From an uncultured Eubacteriales bacterium (GTDB lineage Bacteria > Bacillota_I > Bacilli_A > RF39 > UBA660): DNA of 21,784 nucleotides. Below, in pieces: positions 1 through 6,159 of this stretch. The notes beneath the pieces are model-generated. The model was not told the DNA's origin. It saw only the letters and a list, made by a program, of their open reading frames with translations, and searched no databases. Every line of letters begins with the position of its first letter. Within the stretch, counting starts at the first letter, position 1. Location of the stretch: assembly GCA_900313345.1 (NCBI GenBank), contig OMQW01000049.1:1-21784 (forward strand), given 5' to 3'. Position numbers and translations under genes: made by a program.

Positions 1-310
1 AAGCTTCTGCATAATCCTTTAAATAACTTAAAATCATTGCAGATACTTCTTCTGGTGAATATTTCTTTCCTTCAGCTTCAACTTTTTCAGAAGAACCCAT
101 TAATCTTTTAATACTTGAAATTGTATTAGGATTAGTAATAGCTTGACGTTTAGCTGCATCACCAACTATTCTTTCGCCATTTTTAAAAGCAACAACAGAT
201 GGAGTTGTTCTACCTCCTTCTGGATTTGGAATTACTTTTGCTTCACCAGCCTCTAATACTGAAACACAACTATTTGTTGTACCTAAATCTATACCAATAA
301 TTTTACTCAT
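1..310 (-). CDS. dnaK: Hsp70 chaperone DnaK, N-terminal part (cut by window edge)
   Basis: This is the first 103 codons of DnaK, the ATP-dependent cytoplasmic Hsp70 chaperone that works with GrpE and DnaJ. The protein starts MSKIIGIDLGTTNSCVSV, the phosphate-1 loop of the Hsp70 ATPase domain. It continues through NPEGGRTTPSVV and the GDAAKRQAITNP segment, all near-invariant in DnaK. The ATG is fused to the grpE stop as TAATG (one shared base), so the two genes are translationally coupled. The rest of the gene lies beyond position 1. It is the third gene of the HrcA-controlled operon. Identification is close to certain; completeness cannot be judged. Confidence 0.98.
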   Translation of the reverse strand, partial: MSKIIGIDLGTTNSCVSVLEAGEAKVIPNPEGGRTTPSVVAFKNGERIVGDAAKRQAITNPNTISSIKRLMGSSEKVEAEGKKYSPEEVSAMILSYLKDYAEA

Positions 311-864
311 TATTTATCATTCCCTTCAATTTTATTAATTTTAACAGTTGCAGGACGAATAACTCTATCCTTTAACTTATATCCTTTAAGAAGCACTTCA
401 AGTACTTCTTCATTCTTATGATCTTCTAAACTATCAGACATTAATGCTTGCTCTAAATTAGGATCAAATTCTTCTCCTTTTCTATCTATAGCACTAACAC
501 CATATCTATTTAGAATATTAACCATTTCAGAATACATCATTTTAAAGCCCTCTAAGAATTTAGAAAGTTCATCAGTTAAGTTATTATCATCAAGCTTAAT
601 AGCTCTTTCAAAATTATCAATCACTGGAATTAAATCAGTAATTAAATCTTTATTAGCATATTTGAGCATATCAGATACTTCTTCATCTTTTCTCTTTCTG
701 TAGTTAACAAGTTCTGCACTACTGTATAAAGCTTTATCTTCTGCTTCTTTCTTTTCTTTTTCAAGCTTTTTAATTTGTTCTTTTAATTTATTTAATTCAT
801 TATGTTCTTTATTATTAACTTTTCCTTTTTCTTTATTATTTATTCTTTCATTATTCTTATTCAC
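310..864 (-). CDS. grpE: Nucleotide exchange factor GrpE
   Basis: GrpE is the homodimeric nucleotide exchange factor that releases ADP from DnaK. The 184-residue product is normal for Firmicutes. Residues about 1-55 are highly charged (K/E/N-rich) and predicted to form the long coiled coil. The family signature follows: NYRKRKDEE, then DLIPVIDNFERAI, then GEEFDPNLEQALM and KGYKLKDRVIRPATVKI in the C-terminal beta domain. The start codon is GTG. It is chosen because AGAGGTGAT lies just upstream with good spacing and the frame is open from there. The gene follows hrcA by 11 nt and overlaps dnaK by one base, so it is cotranscribed from the CIRCE promoter. Confidence 0.97.
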   Translation of the reverse strand: MNKNNERINNKEKGKVNNKEHNELNKLKEQIKKLEKEKKEAEDKALYSSAELVNYRKRKDEEVSDMLKYANKDLITDLIPVIDNFERAIKLDDNNLTDELSKFLEGFKMMYSEMVNILNRYGVSAIDRKGEEFDPNLEQALMSDSLEDHKNEEVLEVLLKGYKLKDRVIRPATVKINKIEGNDK

Positions 865-875
865 TTATATCACCT

Positions 876-1868
876 CTACTTTTCTATATTTTTCTTTATA
901 AAGTCTAGCATATTAACAACACGATCATATTCCATTCTCTTAGGTCCTATAATTGCAATAGTACCTGAATCTGTAGGAGTAACATAATCAGTTTCAATAA
1001 CGGTAACGTCACTATCTATCTCACTTTCATCGCCAATATATATTTTGATAGTTCCATCCCTATTATCTTTAGTAATCTTTGAAAAAGTTTCTTTATCATC
1101 TAGTTTTTTATAAATTTCTTTAACTTTATTTAAATCATTAAACTCAGGTTGATTTAAAAACTTATTTTTACCATAAGCATTTACATTTTGTTTATCTGTA
1201 AAATCTGTAAATACTTGATAGAAAGCATTATATATTTGTTCATGTTGTGAAACATATTGTCCAATAATAGGCTTAATTTCAAACTCTAATTTAGTACTAA
1301 CTTCATCTATTGGAGTACCTATAATTAAATTATTTATAAGAGAAACCGTTTTTTTAACATCTTCTAAATTAACTCCATTAAAGTTAATTGTTTTATGTTC
1401 AACATGTCCCTTATCAGTAACAACTATTACTATAAAGTTTTCATCATCCATTGGAACAACTTCTACTTGTTTAAGTAAATTTTCATGAGAACTAGAACCA
1501 AGTATAACAGTAGCATAATTAGTTATATCAGAAACAACTTGTAAACTTTTAGAAATAATATCAGAAAGATTTAGTTGTTGATTATGAAATATAGTTTGAA
1601 GTTTAAGCATATCATCAGCTTTCATCTTCTTAGATTCCATTAAATTATCTACATAATATCTATATCCTTTTTCAGAAGGAATCCTACCACTTGAAGTATG
1701 TGTTTTAAGTATTAATCCCATATCTTCAAGATCCTTCATTTCACTTCTAACAGTTGCTGACGAACATTTTAATCTCTTACAAAGCAGATTAGAACTAACT
1801 GGTTTTGCAAGATGAATATATTCTTCAACAATAAGTTTAAGAATTTTACTTTTACGAGTAGTAAGCAT
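876..1868 (-). CDS. hrcA: Heat-inducible transcription repressor HrcA
   Basis: HrcA represses class I heat-shock operons by binding CIRCE; its folding depends on GroEL in Bacillus. Residues 1-75 form the winged helix-turn-helix: TTRKSKILKLIVEEYI, then KPVSSNLL, then CSSATVRSEMKDLEDMGL and HTSSGRIPSEKGYRYYVD, all typical of the family. The C-terminal half carries the GAF-like dimerisation region and ends with IGPKRMEYDRVVNMLDFI. Length from the chosen start is 330 residues. The frame stays open upstream to a GTG at 1886, but AGGAGGT at 1875-1881 lies 6 nt before the ATG at 1866-1868 and would be inside the longer version, so the ATG is preferred. It heads hrcA-grpE-dnaK and is controlled by two CIRCE elements, implying autoregulation. 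Confidence 0.97.
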   Translation of the reverse strand: MLTTRKSKILKLIVEEYIHLAKPVSSNLLCKRLKCSSATVRSEMKDLEDMGLILKTHTSSGRIPSEKGYRYYVDNLMESKKMKADDMLKLQTIFHNQQLNLSDIISKSLQVVSDITNYATVILGSSSHENLLKQVEVVPMDDENFIVIVVTDKGHVEHKTINFNGVNLEDVKKTVSLINNLIIGTPIDEVSTKLEFEIKPIIGQYVSQHEQIYNAFYQVFTDFTDKQNVNAYGKNKFLNQPEFNDLNKVKEIYKKLDDKETFSKITKDNRDGTIKIYIGDESEIDSDVTVIETDYVTPTDSGTIAIIGPKRMEYDRVVNMLDFIKKNIEK

Positions 1869-1879
1869 CTTTCTACCTC

Positions 1880-1906
1880 CTAGCACTAATAATTCCTAAG
1901 TGCTAA
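1880..1906 (-). promoter_or_regulatory. CIRCE operator 1 (HrcA site), downstream of the -10
   Basis: On the minus strand this reads TTAGCACTT, nine bases, TAGTGCTAG. The consensus CIRCE is TTAGCACTC-N9-GAGTGCTAA. The inner seven bases of the arms are perfect inverted repeats; only the outermost and innermost pairs fail. It covers the predicted transcription start and abuts the hrcA Shine-Dalgarno, so bound HrcA would block initiation. Confidence 0.93.
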
Positions 1907-1910
1907 TATT

Positions 1911-1939
1911 ATTATAGCTTTATTGTTAGCACTTGTCAA
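1911..1939 (-). promoter_or_regulatory. Consensus sigma-A promoter of the hrcA-grpE-dnaK operon
   Basis: The -35 box is TTGACA (1939 down to 1934) and the -10 box is TATAAT (1916 down to 1911), separated by exactly 17 bp. Both hexamers match the vegetative consensus 6/6. The predicted start is near 1904, inside CIRCE 1, and the -35 lies inside CIRCE 2. Confidence 0.88.
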
Positions 1940-1952
1940 TATCTATTGCTAA
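1926..1952 (-). promoter_or_regulatory. CIRCE operator 2 (HrcA site), overlapping the -35
   Basis: The minus strand reads TTAGCAATA, nine bases, AAGTGCTAA. One arm is nearly consensus and the other is degenerate, with 7 of 9 arm positions still complementary. The nine-base spacer is conserved. It overlaps the -35 box and lies 19 bp from CIRCE 1, with centres 46 bp apart. Confidence 0.83.
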
Positions 1953-1973
1953 TTTATTTTCAAAAAAATAACT

Positions 1974-2150
1974 CTAACAAATAGAATTATTCTTTAAAGT
2001 AAGTAGTTCCTTTTCAACTTCCTCAACAAAATCACCGTTAGATTTAGTGTTAAAGTTAGCAAGAGAAACAAACATAAATACAACAATTACAGAAATAATT
2101 AATAAACCATATAACATAGTACTAATAGCAAACCCTTTTTTATTATTCAT
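1974..2150 (-). CDS. 58-residue prepilin-like membrane protein
   Basis: This short frame has a good Shine-Dalgarno (GGTGAT) before its ATG. It begins MNNKKGFAISTMLYGLL and continues with a hydrophobic helix to about residue 31. A short polar tail follows (roughly NFNTKSNGDFVEEVEKELL), ending in NNSIC. The charged KKG before a Phe and a long hydrophobic stretch is the layout of type IV prepilins, where the peptidase cuts after the Gly. It departs from classic pilins in having Thr rather than Glu at mature position 5 and almost no C-terminal domain. It starts 16 nt after the rsmD stop, so it is probably the last gene of the ylbD-rsmD operon. The alternative is an ordinary single-span membrane peptide. 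No pilus assembly genes are visible nearby. Confidence 0.7.
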   Translation of the reverse strand: MNNKKGFAISTMLYGLLIISVIVVFMFVSLANFNTKSNGDFVEEVEKELLTLKNNSIC

Positions 2151-2166
2151 ATTATCACCATAATAA

Positions 2167-2709
2167 TTATATCACATTTTTTAAAATAACAATATATTTA
2201 TCTCCATACTTCTTATTTTTAATTTCTTTATATGGAGTTTTTTCTATCTTAGAAATATCATCAGTCTCACAAACAATAATTCCATTTTTATTAATTAAAC
2301 TATTAGAAACAATTAGTTCTAAACTATCATTAATATAACTAGTAGCATAAGGAGGATCTAAAAAAATAATATCAAACTTCATATCACATGTTTTTAAATA
2401 ATCCCTAAAATCACTATTAGTAATAATAACCTTACTACTATCTATTCCAATATTATTAACATTATATTTAATAGTTTGAATACTTTTACTATTATGATCA
2501 ACTAAATATGTTTTAGCTCCTCCCATAGATAAGGCCTCTATTCCAAGATTACCAGAGCCAGAAAATAAATCAAGTGAAATAGAATTAGGAATATAATTTT
2601 GAATGGATGCAAATAAGCTTTCTTTTACTCTATCCATTGTAGGTCTAGTTCCATCTATATCAAATCCTTTTAAACTTCTTCCCTTATATAAACCACTAAT
2701 TACTTTCAT
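2167..2709 (-). CDS. rsmD: 16S rRNA (guanine-966-N2)-methyltransferase RsmD
   Basis: RsmD uses S-adenosylmethionine to methylate N2 of G966 in 16S rRNA of the assembling 30S subunit. The 180-residue protein starts MKVISGLYKGRSL and carries the family segment TRPTMDRVKESLFASI (21-36). The SAM-binding loop is DLFSGSGNLGIEALS (47-61) and the catalytic N6/N2-methylase motif is DPPY (118-121). Length is normal. AAGGA is well spaced before the ATG. It lies 13 nt after ylbF, matching the Bacillus order ylbF-ylbG-ylbH(rsmD), but ylbG is missing here and coaD does not follow. Confidence 0.96.
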   Translation of the reverse strand: MKVISGLYKGRSLKGFDIDGTRPTMDRVKESLFASIQNYIPNSISLDLFSGSGNLGIEALSMGGAKTYLVDHNSKSIQTIKYNVNNIGIDSSKVIITNSDFRDYLKTCDMKFDIIFLDPPYATSYINDSLELIVSNSLINKNGIIVCETDDISKIEKTPYKEIKNKKYGDKYIVILKNVI

Positions 2710-2722
2710 GACAGAGTCCTTT

Positions 2723-2989
2723 CTATTTATTATTAATCTCTTTTAAGTAACTATTAATATATAAAATTAAATAATTACAATCAGCTTCTTTTTTTTTAGC
2801 ATCCATTATTTTATTGTTAGACAAAAGTTTTTCTTTTAATTGTTCATTATAAGGATTAAAATCTTTTAATAAACTACAAAGTTCTTTATCTTTCTTAATA
2901 ATATCAAAGCTTTTTTTAAGTTCAATAACAGATTCTTCTTTATCTAAATCATCTAAAAAATTGTTTATTAATATATATAATTCTTCCAT
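2723..2989 (-). CDS. ylbF: YlbF/YmcA-family protein (likely YlbF)
   Basis: This 88-residue helical, charged protein has a pattern (ELKKSFDIIKKDKELCSLL, then NPYNEQLKEKLL) resembling the Com_YlbF/YmcA family. In Bacillus subtilis, YlbF forms a complex with YmcA and YaaT that directs RNase Y processing and affects competence, biofilm formation and sporulation. The protein is shorter than Bacillus YlbF (about 150 residues). Identification rests largely on position: ylbD, ylbE, this gene, then rsmD repeats the Bacillus order. If it acts like YlbF, partners should be encoded elsewhere. A lineage-specific small helical protein is the alternative. Confidence 0.72.
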   Translation of the reverse strand: MEELYILINNFLDDLDKEESVIELKKSFDIIKKDKELCSLLKDFNPYNEQLKEKLLSNNKIMDAKKKEADCNYLILYINSYLKEINNK

Positions 2990-3025
2990 AAATAAACTTT
3001 AACATATTAATTAAAAACATGCAAA

Positions 3026-3247
3026 TTATTTAAAGTTACTAAGAATATTTTCAATTAGATTCAAAGAATCATTAAATTTTTCTAATTTGTCACTTAAAGT
3101 AAGCTTATACTCTTTTTTCATTAATTCATTTAAAGTATAAACAAAATTACTATCCCTAAGTATAAATTTATAATAATAGGAATGTGTACTTAAATATCTC
3201 TTTAAATCCTTATTACTATAAATATAATTATAAACTTCTCTTCTCAT
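3026..3247 (-). CDS. ylbE: YlbE-like protein
   Basis: This 73-residue protein of unknown function starts MRREVYNYIYSNKDLKRYL, followed by a stretch rich in Tyr and aromatic residues (HSYYYKFILRD). This matches the N-terminal pattern of Bacillus YlbE (charged start, YIY, then a Trp/Tyr motif). The ATG is fused to the ylbD stop as TAATG, so it is translationally coupled. Length agrees with the family (about 75-80). The name comes from sequence resemblance plus the ylbD-ylbE-ylbF order; no biochemical role is known. Confidence 0.8.
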   Translation of the reverse strand: MRREVYNYIYSNKDLKRYLSTHSYYYKFILRDSNFVYTLNELMKKEYKLTLSDKLEKFNDSLNLIENILSNFK

Positions 3248-3582
3248 TAATCCTCAAAATATTTGTATAAAGGTCTAGCTTCATATTGTTTAACTTCTTC
3301 GCCTGCAGTTAAACCTTCAAGTAAGCCAATATCCTTACTAATATTACCTATATTTTTTTGCAATTCATCTTTATCCATATTTTTAAGTTTATCTAAAATA
3401 TTACTAAAAGATAAATCATTTTTATTAACATCATTTTTTAAATATTTATCCCAAATGCTACTATTTTCTCCATATATATCATAAAGTTCGTATAACTTTT
3501 GCCAAGTAGTTTTTCCATCAATTACTAACCTAGATAATTTAGGATTATTTCTTGCAAACTCTTTAAACTTTTCTTTTGACAT
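3247..3582 (-). CDS. ylbD: YlbD-like protein
   Basis: The 111-residue protein begins MSKEKFKEFARNNPKLSRLV and contains GKTTWQKLYELYDIYGEN, the typical core of YlbD, then a charged helical tail (residues about 60-100). In Bacillus YlbD is listed as a putative spore-coat protein. In a lineage with little sign of sporulation it probably has another role, so the family name should not be read as function. It is the first gene of the ylbD-ylbE-ylbF-rsmD unit. AGGTGG precedes the ATG by a few bases. The upstream gap to parC is short (43 nt), mostly the parC terminator, and shows no convincing separate promoter. Confidence 0.78.
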   Translation of the reverse strand: MSKEKFKEFARNNPKLSRLVIDGKTTWQKLYELYDIYGENSSIWDKYLKNDVNKNDLSFSNILDKLKNMDKDELQKNIGNISKDIGLLEGLTAGEEVKQYEARPLYKYFED

Positions 3583-3613
3583 AAAACCACCTATTATATT
3601 TTATGAAAAATAT

Positions 3614-3661
3614 AAAAAAAAAGACTTATTTTAGAAAATCATCTATTGTCATAAGTCTTTT
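3614..3661 (-). terminator. Rho-independent terminator with its 5' arm inside parC
   Basis: On the minus strand AAAAGACTTAT (3661 to 3651) and ATAAGTCTTTT (3629 to 3619) form a perfect 11-bp stem around a 21-nt loop, followed by a T run (nine consecutive T, sharing the stem end). The 5' arm encodes Lys-Arg-Leu-Met of the ParC tail and the loop encodes its last residues, so the hairpin and the C-terminal codons overlap. Confidence 0.75.
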
Positions 3662-6151
3662 ATCTATATCATCTAAATCTACTATTTCTTTTTTAGGTAC
3701 TTCAGGTACTACTGGAAGATCATCATCTTTTGAAAACTTAGTTTCAATAAAGCAATCATCTATCTTATCACTAATAATATCTTTACCAGTAGAATATCGA
3801 TCTAGTATTGGTAATTCTGTATTTTTAATTAAAGTTATATTAGAATTTTTAAGTCCTATCATATCTTTACTATCAGTAATAAATGTTCTAAGTACTTTAT
3901 AAGGCTTACTCTTAACTTCTCTAAGTATTAATAATCCTTTTCTACTTCTTGTAGAAAGTTCAAATTCATTTAACTTAATTCTCTTACCAGTACCTCTATC
4001 AGTAATAACTGATATATATTCTGATAATTCATCAAATAAGTTAGCACTTACTACATAATCATTTTTAAGTGTAATAGCTTTAACACCAGCACTTCTAGAA
4101 CCAGTAACAGGTACATCAGAACATCTAAATGAAAGTCCATAACCTGCATGAGTACTAATAAATATATTAACTTTACTTTCAAAGAATGCTGCAACTACTT
4201 GATCATTATCTTTAAGCTTCATACACATAATAGGTTTACTATATCTACTAACTTCAAAATCCTTAAGAAGTGTTTTCTTAATCATACCATTTCTAGAAAC
4301 CATCATAATATTAATATTTTGATTAAAGTCCTTAACTGGTATACAAGAAATAATAGTTTCACCTTCACTCATAGTAATTAAATTACTAATATGTTTACCC
4401 ATTTCTTTCCATTTACAATCATTAATTGTATGAACTGGTATAAATAAATAATTGCCTAAATTAGTAAACGCTAATAAATTATCTCTAGTATTCATTTCAC
4501 TAATTAATATAGGATAATCATTATCTTTTATAGTTGGACTATCAGTAGTAGCTGTATAACTCTTATAGCTAGTTCTCTTAATATAACCATCATTAGTAAC
4601 ATAAACAACAACATCTTCATCTGGTATCATAGCTTTAACATCTATATTAATATCAGTAACTTCATCTTTTATTTGAGTTCTTCTAGGATTACCATACTCT
4701 TTTTTAATAAGTTTAAGTTCAGTAATCATAACATGTTTTAAAGCCTCAGGATTTTCAAGAATTTGACTCCAAATGTTAATCTTCTTTTTTAAATCTTCAA
4801 CTTCATTTTGAACATCAACTATATCAGTATTAGTTAATCTATATAATTGCATTTCAACAATATATTTAGCTTGTTCATAGTTAAAGTCAAATTCTTTCAT
4901 TAAATTATTAATAGAATCTGCTTTATTATTAGATGCACGTATTACTTTAATAACTTCATCAAGAATAGATAATGCTCTTATTACACCTTCTAATACATTA
5001 AGTCTTTCAACAGCTTTATTTCTATCAAATGTAGTTCTTCTAGTGACAACTTCTCTTTGATGATCAATAAAAGAATCTAAAATATCAAGTATTCCAACAT
5101 ACTTAGGACGCTTATTTACAATAGCAACCATATTAAAATTATAATTTACTTGTAAATCAGTATTCTTATATAAATATTTAAGTATTAAATCACTATTAGC
5201 ACCTTTTTTTAGTTCAATAACAAGTCTAGCCATATTTTCAAAGTCAGACTCATCTATTACATCATTAATTCCATCTATTTTTTTGTCAAGCTTAATATCT
5301 ATTATTTTTTTAACTAACTGATCTTTTACTATTCCATAAGGTATAGAATTAACAATGATTTCTTGATGTCCTTTTTTATCAACTATTTCACAATCTGCTC
5401 TAAGTATTACTTTTCCTCGACCAGTTGTATAAGCTTTAACTAAATCTTCTTTTCCTTCAATAACTCCACCTGTTGGAAAATCAGGTCCTGGTACTATGTC
5501 CATAATAGTTTCTAGCTTACAATTAGGATTTTCTATTCTCTTAATTGTAGCATCAACTACCTCACTTAAATTATGCTGAGGAATTTCTGTTGCATAACCA
5601 GCACTAATACCAGTAGAACCATTAACTAATAAATTAGGAAATCTAGCAGGTAAAACAGTAGGTTCAAGTATAGTATCATCGAAGTTATAAGTCATTTCAA
5701 CTGTATCCTTAGAAATATCATCAAGCATAGTTTCAGCTATCTTAGAAAGTCTAGCTTCAGTGTAACGCATTGCAGCTGCACCATCACCATCAATAGAACC
5801 ATTATTACCATGAATATCAATAAAAGTCTCTCTCATTTTCCAAGGCTGACTTAAATGGATTAAAGCATCATATATAGAACTATCACCATGTGGATGAAAA
5901 TTACCCATAATATAGCCAACAGCTTTAGCACTCTTTTGATAAGGCTTATTATAGTTATAACCAGCTTTTTGCATAGCATAAAGAATTCTTCTTTGAACAG
6001 GCTTTAAACCATCTCTAACATCGGGCAAAGCACGCTCTTGAATTATTTCCTTAGAGTATCTACCAAATCCATCTTCCATTATTTGATCAATACTGTAGTC
6101 ATTAACAACTTTTCCAACTGTATTAATAAAATCATCTTTTTTTCTAAGCAT
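3626..6151 (-). CDS. parC: DNA topoisomerase IV subunit A (ParC)
   Basis: ParC is the DNA-cutting subunit of topoisomerase IV, which decatenates daughter chromosomes. The winged-helix region carries the catalytic tyrosine in AAMRYTEARLS (Tyr130). The quinolone-determining region reads HPHGDSSIYDALIHL (86-100). The Ser-Ser-Ile-Tyr and following SQPWK identify ParC/GrlA rather than GyrA (which has HPHGDSAVY). Ser91 and Asp95 are in the drug-sensitive state. A GyrA-box equivalent is degenerate (STRSRKGLL instead of QRRGGKG), also ParC-like. Six-bladed C-terminal domain follows, then a polar tail (residues about 800-841). Total 841 residues is normal. It starts 8 nt after the parE stop and shares its transcript; its Shine-Dalgarno is weak, suggesting coupling. 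Confidence 0.95.
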   Translation of the reverse strand: MLRKKDDFINTVGKVVNDYSIDQIMEDGFGRYSKEIIQERALPDVRDGLKPVQRRILYAMQKAGYNYNKPYQKSAKAVGYIMGNFHPHGDSSIYDALIHLSQPWKMRETFIDIHGNNGSIDGDGAAAMRYTEARLSKIAETMLDDISKDTVEMTYNFDDTILEPTVLPARFPNLLVNGSTGISAGYATEIPQHNLSEVVDATIKRIENPNCKLETIMDIVPGPDFPTGGVIEGKEDLVKAYTTGRGKVILRADCEIVDKKGHQEIIVNSIPYGIVKDQLVKKIIDIKLDKKIDGINDVIDESDFENMARLVIELKKGANSDLILKYLYKNTDLQVNYNFNMVAIVNKRPKYVGILDILDSFIDHQREVVTRRTTFDRNKAVERLNVLEGVIRALSILDEVIKVIRASNNKADSINNLMKEFDFNYEQAKYIVEMQLYRLTNTDIVDVQNEVEDLKKKINIWSQILENPEALKHVMITELKLIKKEYGNPRRTQIKDEVTDINIDVKAMIPDEDVVVYVTNDGYIKRTSYKSYTATTDSPTIKDNDYPILISEMNTRDNLLAFTNLGNYLFIPVHTINDCKWKEMGKHISNLITMSEGETIISCIPVKDFNQNINIMMVSRNGMIKKTLLKDFEVSRYSKPIMCMKLKDNDQVVAAFFESKVNIFISTHAGYGLSFRCSDVPVTGSRSAGVKAITLKNDYVVSANLFDELSEYISVITDRGTGKRIKLNEFELSTRSRKGLLILREVKSKPYKVLRTFITDSKDMIGLKNSNITLIKNTELPILDRYSTGKDIISDKIDDCFIETKFSKDDDLPVVPEVPKKEIVDLDDIDKRLMTIDDFLK

Positions 6152-6159
6152 TTAAATCA

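Noticed and set aside
3583..3613. TATAAT at 3593-3598 as a ylbD promoter
   Set aside because: It lies on the ribosome site 11 bp from the ATG with no -35, so a usable leader would be missing.
3603..3902. Plus-strand frame opposite the parC 3' end
   Set aside because: It is antisense to well-conserved ParC coding sequence, starts in the terminator A-run and encodes a Ser-rich sequence with no family pattern.
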